From the NCBI GenBank assembly GCA_022836615.1, contig MU405213.1, forward strand, positions 248,001 through 312,000: a stretch of 64,000 bases of DNA, read 5' to 3'. This document shows positions 10,497-21,935 of this stretch, piece after piece. The translations under genes were made by a program, and so were the position numbers. How positions within the stretch are numbered: the stretch's first letter is position 1; every line of letters starts with the position of its first letter. The notes under the pieces are model-generated. The model searched no databases. It worked only from the letters and a program-made list of their open reading frames with translations, and was not told the DNA's origin. This stretch comes from Annulohypoxylon bovei var. microspora (taxonomy: Eukaryota > Ascomycota > Sordariomycetes > Xylariales > Hypoxylaceae).

Positions 10497-12542
10497 ATGT
10501 CTGAGAAAGAACCCAACCAGAACGTCAAGGGCGACATGCCCGGTAAGAACGATGAGCCCGGCAAGGACGGAATGTCCAGCAAGGGCAAAGACAAGGACGT
10601 CGACGAGGCGAGCAATCTCAACATTTCTGTTGACGATGATGCTGACTGGAATAAGCGAGTTGATCTATTACTCCTGGGTGCGGTCTTTTCCCTACTTCGC
10701 GAGGATGGCCACGGGCTTAACCTACCCTTGGTTTCTTTCAGAGACGTAGTCAGCAGAATGGAGCGCCAGGGCTATCGCTTGAACACCGATATGAGCGTGT
10801 AAGCCTACCCTTTCTTAGTTTCCTTTCACGCCCTTTTCCTTTTGAATAACTTGCCATATCTAACCTCTCCTCTTGATGGAATGATTTATTCGCTGACATT
10901 CTTTTCCCTTCTCGATAGACATCTTAAGCACTTCATTCAGAAGTACCCTACTATACTAGACCCGAAAACCCTGTCTAAAGGCGTGTTGGGGGACAATAAA
11001 GAGGAGGAGGAGGACGACGATGAGGACGTCCAGCCCGCTGAGACTTCCATGCCTCTCTTGACTGCCGCCCATTACAAATCTTTCGGCATTCGTACATCTG
11101 GTTCACATGCCTCTTCGGAGACTCTTGGTGCTTCGATGAGCGAGCCTCCTGCCGTTTCCCATGTCTCTTCGGAAACTCTTGGTGCTTCGATGAATGAGCC
11201 TCCTGCCGTTTCCGATACCGCTGGTATTACGGACATGCCCCCTCCCAGTCCCCTATCTGTCCCTGTTCCGATTGCTCCGTTGTCCCACGGTCCTGATTTC
11301 ACCGACAATGGTCAGACTCCGAGCCAAGATGGCACCCTCGGCGAGTCCCCTTGCATGCCGGTGTCACGTGATAAGGGTAAACAGGTTTTGCGCCCTGACG
11401 GAACGCCTGCTTTGCCCGCCGGCGCTATGGTGCATCCTGGCAGTACCCCGGCGACGCGCCCCGGCAACGGTCAACAGGGCCAGGCGAACGCACAGCAACC
11501 CCGCGTCGCCCGCCCGGCCATCTCGGGTCATGCTCTCGCGCACGCGAGAGCTCAGGCCGCCGGCGGCGCTCAGCAGCGCGCTGCTACGCCCATGGGCGCT
11601 ACCCCTGCGGGTCGCCAGCCCGGAACTCCTTCTGTCTCGTCTGCCAATTCCTATTTCCCCAGGTCGATTAATCAGGGCGGCGGTATCCAGCGTGCCACTA
11701 CTCGCACTCTGGAGGAAGCTGGTAGCGTGTATAACATGCTTGCGGGTACACCTTCGTTAGCACCGTCTGGTTACCCTCCGGGCTTCCAATGCTCGCCTGG
11801 CCCCTCTCGCGCCCAGAACCCCGGCCGCGGCAATTTCCAGCCCGGCTACGGAAACGCCGGCATGCGAGCCGGTACTCCTACTCGTCATCAGCATGGCAGC
11901 AATGCGAACAGCCAGTTCAATGTGAACTACCACGGCGAGCCGGTTACTCCCACCGCGGACTCTCTCGCCTTTGGCTATACCACTAGCGTGTCATCGGTCC
12001 CTGGCGTCGGTTGGCGAAGCAACCCTCCCCCGCAGACGTACGGCGGCGTCCCTGCCGAGCCTCGACGATACACGGAGCATGAGATATACCAGGCTATCTT
12101 CGGCCGCTACCCCCTCCCCCCGGGCTACGAGCACTATCGTGATCACTACGTCGGATTCGACCCGACTTCTCTTGGCACCAACAGCCCGCTTGCCACCCCG
12201 GTCTTCCCCCGCGGAACTGCGTACTCGCAGCAACCCAATTCTGAGTTTGCGTACCCGCAGCAACCCAATTCTGAGGTTGCGTACTCGTATCCTTCCCCCA
12301 ACAACGGATTCACATACCCCACCGCCGTCCACAACCCCAGCGGTGCTATGTACCCCACCGCCCCGGGCAGCGCGCCCGCCAACATGATGGGGTACCCTGA
12401 CAGCCAGTACCTCCAGGCCCAGCAAGCCGCCCAGTCCGCCCAGAACGCTCGTCGTGGACGTAAGCGCATGTCCGACGTCCCGGGATCGGCTGAGACAGAT
12501 TACAAGAAGGCCAAGAGGGATGAGTACGGAGAGGGTATTTGA
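10497..12542 (+). CDS. Unrecognised 641-aa protein: N-terminal helical domain, long Pro/Gly/Gln-rich tail
   Basis: Exons 10497-10798 and 10919-12542, phase 2 join. I do not recognise the family. Residues 1-45 are charged and low-complexity. Residues about 52-115 form a compact hydrophobic module (DLLLLGAVFSLLRED, VVSRMERQGY, VHLKHFIQKYPTIL) spanning the intron. An acidic run (about residues 128-138) and then roughly 480 residues rich in Pro, Gly, Ala, Ser, Gln and Tyr follow, as in intrinsically disordered regulators. The C-terminus carries a basic bipartite patch (RRGRKRM, then YKKAKRDE) that could be a nuclear localisation signal. Two in-frame tandem duplications (18 and 10 residues) lie in the tail. 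The long spliced leader fits a regulated developmental or stress factor, which is inference. An RNA- or chromatin-associated role is possible but not shown. Confidence 0.75.
11103..11210 (+). repeat. In-frame 54-bp tandem duplication (2 copies)
   Basis: Copies 11103-11156 and 11157-11210 encode the same 18-residue unit (SSETLGASM core followed by a Glu-Pro-Pro-Ala-Val end) with only two residue differences, so the duplication is recent or selected. Confidence 0.9.
12222..12281 (+). repeat. In-frame 30-bp tandem duplication (2 copies)
   Basis: Copies 12222-12251 and 12252-12281 encode a 10-residue Tyr/Gln unit (QQPNSE core) in the disordered tail of the same protein. Confidence 0.85.
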
Positions 12543-13375
12543 CGAGTTCGTATTGGTCTAGCATGTCATGGTTTTTTGAGTCTTTGGCGGTTTTTTCTCT
12601 CTCACGGGTTTCCGATTCGAAGTCGTCTATATATAGTCTGCTTCGTGGTCTTCTGGCGAGGAAGAGATCGACTTCAGTTCCCTTTTCCATGTACACAGCT
12701 CATCACCTTGGCGCGTTTATGTATGACGCGTAGTATAGTGCCACTACAAAAGTGGTCCGGAAGTGTTAGGCACTATGATGCCTATCCTCAAATCGTGGTC
12801 CCTTGAATCACATCTCTAATAAAAACGATCCTGAACCCTTCAACTCTATGGTAGCAAGTTGTCCGTGATATACTCCGTAGTAATTGTAGATTCATTATTA
12901 CTCTATTACAACGTACCGTATATGTCTAACAATAAGGACAGCCTACTATCAGGTACTTACCTAGTCAAGTAAGATAACCTCTAGCATCTCTAGCCGACAT
13001 GAATTCTTCCGTAGAAAGCTATTATCAGGTACCCATGTAGGTTATTGTGTCTCAGATCAGGAAAGTGATGCTGCATTCAGAACATCGTGAGAATGATATC
13101 GGTGGTTGCAACTTCGTCTAGGTACTTGTAAATCATTCCCACCAATACATGTTGCTCCTGTATTTCCGTGTGCTTCCAAACCCTCCGTTCAAGGTCACTA
13201 CCTAATTAGCAGAAGCTTCTAAAGAAACAAGCGACTAATTATAATATTTAACGTAAACAATCCACGCAAGTTCTGTTTGGTCGAGAAGCGTATTAAGTCT
13301 CATTACGATTACTCTCTCCGACAATCTCGACATAACCATAGAAATAACATTTCATTTCATCTCAGAATACTACAA
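12543..13375. other. Intergenic between convergent genes
   Basis: Holds the 3' ends of the + strand repeat protein and the - strand phospholipase gene. AT-rich, no gene supported. Confidence 0.5.
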
Positions 13376-14835
13376 TTATTTATTATTTTTCCCTAGCATC
13401 TTTCGAACCTGTGTGCGCGGCAAGCCATATCGGACGAAGTAGATGATCATGATGAGCATCATGAGGGGTATATACCGCACCCAATCCCAAAGATCCCTCG
13501 TGTTAGTTTTAAGGGATCGGAGCATCGACCTCTTCGCTTGACCCTCTGCCTCTTTACCAGCAACACGATCACAAACCTCCAGGAATAGCTTAGGGTCGTC
13601 TGTTACTACGCCATCGAGCTCCTTCCTGATACTCCACTCCATCCAACTTTCGTCGTTGACCGTCCACACGTAGATGGGATGGCCCGCCTTCTTGATATCC
13701 CGTATGAAGCGCCAGCCGGTGATTGGCATGGCCAAAAGGTTGCGTAACATACTGAGAGATAGGTTGGGCACCTGCTTTGCGAGCGCCCTTGCATATATGC
13801 TTGAAATCCCCACGTGCGCAATCGGAAATCCGGGCAGGAATTCCTTGCATAATTTGACGTATTGCGTCTACATACGGGTTAATGTCCCGAGCACAGAGAA
13901 TTCACGAATATAATTATAATTATATGTAGAGTGTAGGATCATGGGGCAGTCAGTGAGGGGATAATAATGAGACGCTCTTACAGTCCAACAACAAGGCAAT
14001 ATCCTCTCGCTCCACGGCCGTGTGCCTGGGACAGAAGCAATGGCTTCCGCCGTTCTTCGCAAAAGTTCAGTAGCATCGTCGTGTGTCTGGAAGTTCAACG
14101 GTTAGCAAATATTCAGCCATTTGCAAGCTCAACCTTGCCACAAAAATTATATCGGGTGTAACTTAGGAATTTCGTTATAGTACCTTGATATCTAACATAA
14201 CCCAGACATGCTCTACCCCCGGCTGATTCATATATTCGAGCAGGTCTACTAGCCGGGGCATCGGCTGCTCGGGTTTGCGCAGCGTCCGCAGAGTGCTCAG
14301 GTACCTCCACTCGTGGTCGCGGACCTTCGAATCCTCGCCGAAGCAGCGCTTGAGCGCGGGGTCATGCGACAGCACCCTAAGAGTTAGATGTGAGAAGAGT
14401 TTCTCATAATATATACGAATTGTTAACACCTACACAACGCCGTCTTTGGATAGGTGTAAGTCGGTCTCGATGGCGTGTGCGCCCGCCTCGACAGCTGCTC
14501 TGAACGCGAGCATCGAGTTTTCTGGCGCGACCACCTTGTACCCTCGGTGAGCTATGGCCTGCGGTAGACGTCGCGATCCGGAAGAAGTGGTGGGATCGTT
14601 GCGAGAGCGGGGCGCCGGAATACCTGCTGTTCTCGGGGTCGTCAGCAACCTCGTTTTACCCCGGCGCGTTATTTTGTTTGGGTCGCTCAAGACAGTACTC
14701 ACCCGGCTCCCCATTCTTCATTGTTGTCTTGTTAGGCTTTAGCAACGGTGTCTGCTCGCCGGCGGGAAGCGTCTCCTCCGGTGACTGCTCGGGAGCAGGG
14801 TGATTAATGAACGAGGGCTCCGAATCCAAGGCCAT
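13376..14835 (-). CDS. PGC1: Glycerophosphodiester phosphodiesterase-type phosphatidylglycerol phospholipase C (Pgc1-like)
   Basis: Five exons on the minus strand: 14835-14703, 14623-14434, 14376-14184, 14086-13982 and 13867-13376; 370 residues. The exon 2 acceptor has a 3-nt alternative (either CAG). A GDPD catalytic domain shows AIAHRGYKVVAPENS (metal/catalytic His-Arg), AIETDLHLSKDGVVVLSHD (Glu/Asp metal ligands and second His), MLDIK and YVWTVNDESWM (the late GDPD Trp motif), then a substrate-side DGVVTDDP. A single C-terminal transmembrane helix (about residues 339-357) is followed by a basic tail, the same plan as yeast Pgc1, which cleaves phosphatidylglycerol to diacylglycerol at lipid droplets and mitochondria. 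The N-terminal 70 residues are polar and poorly conserved. Activity is by homology. Confidence 0.88.
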
Positions 14836-15758
14836 AATTATATATTTACCAATGAGGGTGAAGGCGGAAGTAGCAGAGATGTAAGCTTCGACGTTCGTAT
14901 CATGAGAAATCCATGGCGAGCTCAAAGAGAAATATCCTCATACTTGGCATCTAACAAATCTACCGCCCGGCGGAGATTAGGAACGGAGCGTACAGATTTC
15001 TACTCAGTCCGTCTAACGTAAGCACGAGTACGGTTTAGGAACGAGAGGTAATTAATATGCAAATTACGATCGGAGGAATGATTACTGATAGAATGTGACA
15101 GTGATAGAGTGGATATGCGGCCGCTGGAGTTAATCGGCGATTAGGAAGACGATCCGTGTCGCACCAGATATGTACCCATGACCCACTCTGCACGTGAGAT
15201 CCGTTACCGCACCGGTGTATCCGGACGAAGCCACGATACATAATAATATCTCAGAAGGGGCAGTCGTCATCGGATGTACATACATGTACCTACCTAGTAG
15301 AAAGCTGTACATGTATGCTTCGTATCGTCGCTGTAACGGATGACCCATGGTTGATTTGAACCTTTTTTATTCATCACCGTCCCAACCAACCTACGGTCGA
15401 AAGGGCATCCATTGTACCTATATATAACAAGCTGTTATAACAAGCGTAGATAGATACATAGAAAAATATAATATATGTGAAGTGGCTAGGTCGATAGAGC
15501 CCTGACGTAACTTTGCCCAAGAACCTTAAGTTTGCATATAAAAACCACGCCAAAGGCGCCATGGGTACCTTAAAAAGCCAAATGTCCTAAATGTCCCACC
15601 CATATATAGTCCTCGCAGTTCGCGCAACTCGTAAACAATCCCACCACAAATACAAGCCGTCTCTCTAAATCGACGCCGCATACCAAGGAGAACAATCTCG
15701 CAGACTGTGGATGATGAGCTGTTCACCACTATTTTCGACCGCGCAAACAAAGAAAAAC
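14836..15758. other. Intergenic between tandem minus-strand genes
   Basis: Downstream of facB and upstream of the Pgc1-like gene. The short frames (15035-15241, 15130-15348, 15374-15562, 15526-15750) lack any recognisable motif. No gene supported. Confidence 0.5.
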
Positions 15759-18674
15759 TTAAATACCCAGGTTCAACTCAATACCTTCTAACACCAAGTT
15801 CCCGTCATGGCTAGTTCGCGGCGGCGCCATTAATCCGTTTTGATAGTCCTCGCTACCCATCCTCAGATACATATCATTCGAGTTCAGGTCATCCCCAGAG
15901 CTGAGGCTATCATCGCTAATGCTAAGCACGCTCTGTGGTGCCGCCGGATTGGCTGTGAGATCACCGATATTGAAGCTAGAAAGGTCCCACGAATCTGGAG
16001 ACCATTCACCGAGAGTCGTCGCTGTAGTCGTCGGAGTCTCCGTAAGCGAAAGGGCTGGTCCTCCGTATATCGCGTCGTACACATTGATCTGACCGCCATC
16101 CATTGCGCCGAGTAACGCTTCCCATTCGGAAATTGACACACCCCCGCCCGCACCGCCCTTGTTTATTATTTGATTCGGAGGGTATATTTGCCTCTGATGC
16201 TGTTGGCCATGCGTCATCGACTGTGACAGGTTACGATTTTGTGTCGGCGGCGAAGGCTGAGGTTCAGTTTGCGCCTCGTTCAATGAGAGATAATCAAGAT
16301 TTCGTTGTTTAGACTTGTGCGATGGCGACATACGCATCATCGTTTGCTGGATTTGAGATATCGAGAAGCGGTGATCACGCCGTGGCATTGTCTGCTCTGC
16401 GCTCATGTCAAGCGACACGCGCGACTGTGTGCGATGGATCTCTGGCCGGGTAGCTTGGCCGTTAGGTATAGTCATACGGCGTAACTTTTCTTGCTGAGAC
16501 AATAGGTCCGTTTCACTCATGCTCGCGCCGGCGTGTCGACCCCCACTATACGGAGACTTCTTTCTCGGCAGGTTCAGTAGTGGCGACGTTCTCGAAGGCG
16601 GAGCAGCCATAGTAGTGTCCGGGCTAGTTCGCGTTGACGTGGGTTGAGACGGCACATCGACGGTGATGAGCAACGATGCAACTCGTTTCAGGTCGTAAGT
16701 ACCAGGGGCTTTCATCCTCAAGAGTATTTTAATAACGGCATTCACGAGCCGCTCTGCATCCTTCATAAGCTTGCTCTCATGTTTCAGATCCAGACTCTGG
16801 TAAAGCAGACTTGTCCCACATAGAACAAGAACGTCTGCCTTGTTGAGGCAGAACGAAAAGGACATGCTCCTCTCTTCTAGCAATTGGATAATCTGTACGA
16901 TATGCTTGCTAGACTCCCCAACAGCGATAAGGGTCGGCGCAGCCTTGCCCCCTAAGTTAGAGCCTACAGCAGGACGGTGAATGAGTCCCCGGACATAGTA
17001 ATAGGCCAGTGACTATTAAAAGTCAGTATAAATTCCATCGGCAAGAGACTGAAGATGGCATTACCAGGATCGGGGATCTGCTTCCAGTGATATCCGTTGA
17101 TGGCTTGTCTTGGACAAAATTCAGCCTAAGATGAGTGGGTAAGTTCTCATACCAATCTGAGAGATCCGCATCTAGCGCTGAAATTTGCTGGAGAGATAAT
17201 TCGTAGGATGTAGCAGCTGGATAGAGCTTCTCAAGCACATTGGCAAGAATACGAGATACCCTAAACAACGCTAGTGCGCTCGATAGTCTAGTATACTCCC
17301 CTGGCAAAGTGGGTTGAAACCCCTTCTCAGTGACGTATTCATCATCAGTATCTGATGGGTACTCGGCGTGGATATCATCCTCCTTTAGCAATTTAGGAAG
17401 GCCAAGCATGGCGGCAGAAAAACTAAAACTGTTAGTTGATTATAGAGACGACATGGAAAATATGACAACTTACCAATCGAGGGTATACAACGTCCAGAAG
17501 ACCTTCTTTCGTGTCTCAATGGTGAGAGCACCAAACGAAAATCGCTTCTGGCTTTGATGTAATCCTAATCTGTGGGACAACCCAACGGCAACGCCCTTGT
17601 AATGTTGCAGTCGCTTGTAGTCGGCTCTGATAGTGCAATACATCAAAGCCAGGACTAAACATTGCAATGTATTCATCGTGTTATCCATGATGACTGCCTC
17701 GAGCGCTCTTTGCCACTGGACCTCGCAGGCGGCAATTTGCTCCATATCGGGCAAGTCACTCGAGAGGGCGGCAATACTGAAAACGAGATGGAGCTGTGCG
17801 AGCTTATGGTTGTTCTTCACCTTCTCCGAATCGGCGACAAACTCCTCGTACAGACGGAGAAAAGTCGGTTTATGAAGAACAGGGAAAAGCGGTGCCCATT
17901 CTTGGAAATATATGTTAACGCATCTATCCGAGAATAGACGTGGCGGTACCCTTGTCGACTGAGAGGACGGTTTTGCAATAAGAGGATAGCAGCCCTGGAT
18001 ATGGAGGAAAGCCTCCGGGTTGAAATCAGAACACGGCTTCCCATTCTCCTGAAGTTTTCGTTTAAACGATTCTTGGAATATGATTAGATAAAATGACAAG
18101 GGATCTATATCGGTACACGTTTCGCTTACCAATAAAAGAGCGTCCGCTTGAAGGCCCCATAAAATATGAGTCTGAATTCTCAACGCCAAGCAATAACGGC
18201 GAGGCCTGCACACGGAAGGCATCTTCTTTCGCTGGAGAGTTGGGGTCCCTTCTTATTTCTATCGCTCTCGGGCTTCCAGCAGATCCGATAGATGGCTGGC
18301 GGTGATCATGCATTCTCGACAACATATCGATCTTCTCGTCTTTCTCGTCCAACAAATCCTTTAATTCTCTTACTTCGGATTCCAGTTGCCTTACTCGCTC
18401 CTCAAGAGACTCGGTATAGCCTCGCGGGAATGCACGGCGGCTGAGCTTGTCGCTAGTACGGCATTCGAACCCAACGTTGGCGCACTGCGAGCAACACGGA
18501 CGGATACCATCGCAACGGATCTTCTTACTCCGGCATCTAGAAAAGGACACTCAGTACAAAGTATCAAAGGAGCTTCGCGGCTTCTGAAGACACGTACCTA
18601 TCACAGGCTTGGGCGATGCGGCTCTGCGAGCTGGTGCCCACCTTAATCACTTTCATAGGTAAAATTCCAGGCAT
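15759..18674 (-). CDS. facB: Zn2Cys6 transcription factor, FacB/Cat8 (acetate and gluconeogenic regulator)
   Basis: Five exons: 18674-18598, 18536-18130, 18071-17474, 17422-17065 and 17012-15759; introns 51-61 nt, all in phase; 897 residues (Aspergillus FacB is about 870). The zinc cluster spans residues 24-51 (ACDRCRSKKIRCDG, then CCSQC and GFEC) and is split by intron 1 just after its second Arg. The following SDKLSRRAFPRGYTESLEE run and the heptad coiled coil (about 69-105) match FacB/Cat8, which activate acetyl-CoA synthetase, glyoxylate-cycle and gluconeogenic genes. The fungal TF homology domain covers about 190-480 (YFQEWAPLFPVLHKPTF, RKKVFWTLYTLDCFSAAML). The last exon is Ser/Thr/Gln-rich with an acidic activation-type C-terminus (SEWEALLGAM, then SWDLSSFN). 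The start at 18674 gives the short N-terminus usual for the family. Confidence 0.9.
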
Positions 18675-21600
18675 GTTGGCGGTTGACCGGTTAACCTTTC
18701 TAGTCCAAAGTGACTTCAACTTCGTTGATCGATTGTATTCGCGTCAAATCCAGCACTGAGTTCCCCATTCCCTATGCGTTGGTGGCGGCTTAAGTTCTGG
18801 TTTCTAATCGGCGTCGGTTGCGGATGTCAGCACGTCACCAGCAGCGGATGCGAAAATTGCTCATGCCCCGGTAGACGCTCGCGTGTAGTCGGTAGTAAAT
18901 CGTATCGTAAGTTCGTAACGAAAAATCGATCGAGGGTAAAATTTCCGGGCTTAATAGTAGTCGGTATGATGGGTGGCGCGTGTAGAGTTGGGCACTTTAA
19001 CGGTGGTGGGAAGAATGATGAGGGGACATAGAAGGAGGAAAAAAACAAGTTGAGAGATTGAAGAATAGGGTGCGTGGGGACAGGAAAGTTTAGTGGATGA
19101 AATGGCGAGAAACGGAAGCACCAATGCCCGCTACTCCAGACGGATTTCCTGAGATCAGCGGGGTATTATACTAATGGGGTGCGCTAACGAATCTGGGGTG
19201 GGCAAGGGGGGAAGGAGCAAATAGGACTTCAGCATAGGAAGTACATATACGGAGTATCGCAAATCCAATGGCATCAATATATGATACATACTAGGTAGGT
19301 ATATTCATAACAAGAAAACCTAAGTGCCTTATTAGATGAAAAGACAAAAGCGAAAGATTGTTAACTATCGCTTTTAAAAGAATAGTGAATAGTTATAACG
19401 TTGAACTTTGAAGTTATAATCAAGTCTACCTAGTTATACTCATATCAATGTAAATACCAACTACCTACATACCTGGTAAAGGTTACCACAATTACGGCAT
19501 ATACATGCATAATATACATAATATAAGATTATATCATAGATATATGTAGAATCTAGAGAGGCACCTAGAACATTATTAAGTCGAGTAAGTTTCTAAGGTG
19601 TGACAGACCTTACTCTGCTACCCATAACTGAATCGTCATATACTCCGCACACCTTACCTATTAGAGCGCCGTACGCTAGCCATGCATAAGAGAGCCATCA
19701 CGCACGCACATACATACCTACATACATACATACATACATACATACAGTAGGTACTTACCACTTACCTACCTACGATACTATAGTAGTAAATTCAACAGGC
19801 ACAAATAATAAGACGGCGATGGTTGGTTGAAACCATCAATATTGCGGTGGGTACTCGCATACGTTGGACGCTAAACACTCACCAACTTCCATCCCCACGC
19901 GCTAGGAGGTGGCCAGCCCATGATATTTCTCGAACCTGGCACTTGGCATATCATTTCCCAACGCTAGAATAATGACACCACTCGAACTACTATTATAGTT
20001 AGCTTCCTATGATCCGTACGATAACAACTCGGTCACGACCCCGGAGAAGTCAAAGGGTCTCGAATCTTTTCGCGGGGGATTTACCCCAGGTTTTTCTAGA
20101 TAGGCGAAGTTGTCTCACATATGCTGTGATCCACCGACTGTTCTTAGTCTAACTACGTAGATTCCAAGCATTGCATCGGCAAGTTTCTTTCAAGGCACAA
20201 TAAGAGAGCGAATCAGGATATCGAGAGCATCAGTGCGAACGTCGATGTAAGATACAACCCTACCATTGCTAGGGTAAAGGATACCGAGGTATAGAATCCC
20301 TATTGCGATCGGTTATAGGGGAAGATGCGGCTTCAGGAAAACCCGCATATTTCCGCAAGTATAGGCCGGCACCCGACACGCTCTCATCCCCGAGTCCTAC
20401 CACGCCATCCTCATCACATTACATCGCTCGGAATAGATGTGACCGCCGCCAAGCTGTCGTCTTTGCGGCGGCCGGCCAATTCCTATATCGACTTACATGC
20501 GGTGCAACGCTTGAAGTTAGATATCGGCGCACCCAAACCATATTACGAATGTTAGGAACCCGGTTAGTTAAGAGGTCTGAGTGCTACCTTTAAACACCAA
20601 CGCAATGTTAGTCGCAACGCCACCGAGAGTACCTAGGTAGGTAGTAGATCTTGCCTATACCCGTTAGGATGCCAGAACTCAGTTTTGATTGTTCTCGAGT
20701 ATAACGGCTAACGTCCGCCACTTTCACCATTTCATACTAGAAGCTTCGGCCAATTCTTGCTCACAAGAAGTCCATCAACTTGATTTCAACACCCAGCCCG
20801 CCGTGTAAAAATACACGAGTGGCCTTGGGATATGAGCTCAATACCTAGCTAGCTAGTCTTAGCACTCGCGTGTCATGTATGATCCCTTAATGATATTTTA
20901 GTAGGGAAAATACGAATTAATCATTTTAAACGTATCACTCTAAGCTGTTTGGAAAGACACACAGCTGAATCTGTACCAGGCTTGTTAGTGATGATCGGCG
21001 TGCCGGGTATTCCTTCTAACCTTGTTTTGTCTGCAGAAAACTCATTTATGATGGCGATAGATACAATTAATCCATAACTTAACTCTTCTATGAGCCAGTC
21101 TATACTCTGTCGATCTGAGATTACCCCGAGAAAGAGTTAGAATCAACCCTTGTCATCTCAGAGATTATCAGGGCAACCCGAACCCATGCCCATGCCTGTG
21201 ATCAGCTCGAATGCAGTGAGAAAACGTGGGATAGTCGGGCGGTAAGTTTTCGTTCGTACAATATCATAATAGACGGCCCGTTTTAAAGGCTCACCTTAAA
21301 ACGATTGGTTCTGTCTACATCGGGATACCACATGGGTGTTTTTGTCGCGCGGCTTTGGGATGGTGGCTGCCGGTTAAAAGTACCCACGCTGTGGATAAAT
21401 CGGCGAGGTAGATCATGGCACAGAATGCTGGGTCATGTATGTAAGGAACAGGTCCCATACGAGAGTTGAATTGCTTGTATAAATGTAGTGCCGAACATGT
21501 GTAGCTAGGATTGGCTCTGGGTTCTCGGTCCGATTTATGAGCCCAGAGAGACCTTTAGGACCGCTGGACACGTCAATATATATTGCTTTCTGATCGTTAG

Positions 21601-21935
21601 ATAATCGACCAACGGTACGTGGGTTCAACTTTGAATTTTTCGTGTTGCTTAACGAGCCGTCATATGAGACTAGTTAATCATGCCAACTATTTCACTCTGG
21701 GTTCTTGAGTGAGGTAATAAGCTCGTCGAAGCCACGGACCTAGTGTGACGTAACAACACATTAACGAGGAGGTGCTTAAGTCCTGTTTCTGGGGCAATCA
21801 AATTGATTCCCAATCTAACCGTGAAAATAGATTAAACACGTTGCTGGGGTATGTCCCGCACCATGAACGTGATAATGATATATCGACTGCAGTAGAGCTA
21901 GCAGGCAACCGAGACGCGGATTATGCGTTGAGGTT
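18675..21935. other. Gene-poor region, 3.3 kb
   Basis: The left part is the probable facB promoter. The rest shows only scattered short frames without motifs (for example 20303-20593 and 21413-21628), a CATA microsatellite at 19709-19746 and several TAGGTA-type repeats. I found no RNA gene signature, transposon end or gene here. A degraded element is possible. Confidence 0.45.
19709..19746. repeat. CATA/ACAT tetranucleotide microsatellite
   Basis: About nine units of CATA with one interruption (CCTA), in intergenic sequence. Confidence 0.9.

Noticed and set aside
11194..11760. 188-codon overlapping frame inside the repeat protein gene (also 11971-12387 and 11991-12425)
   Set aside because: Shadow frames of a GC-rich, proline-rich coding region with no start context or domain.
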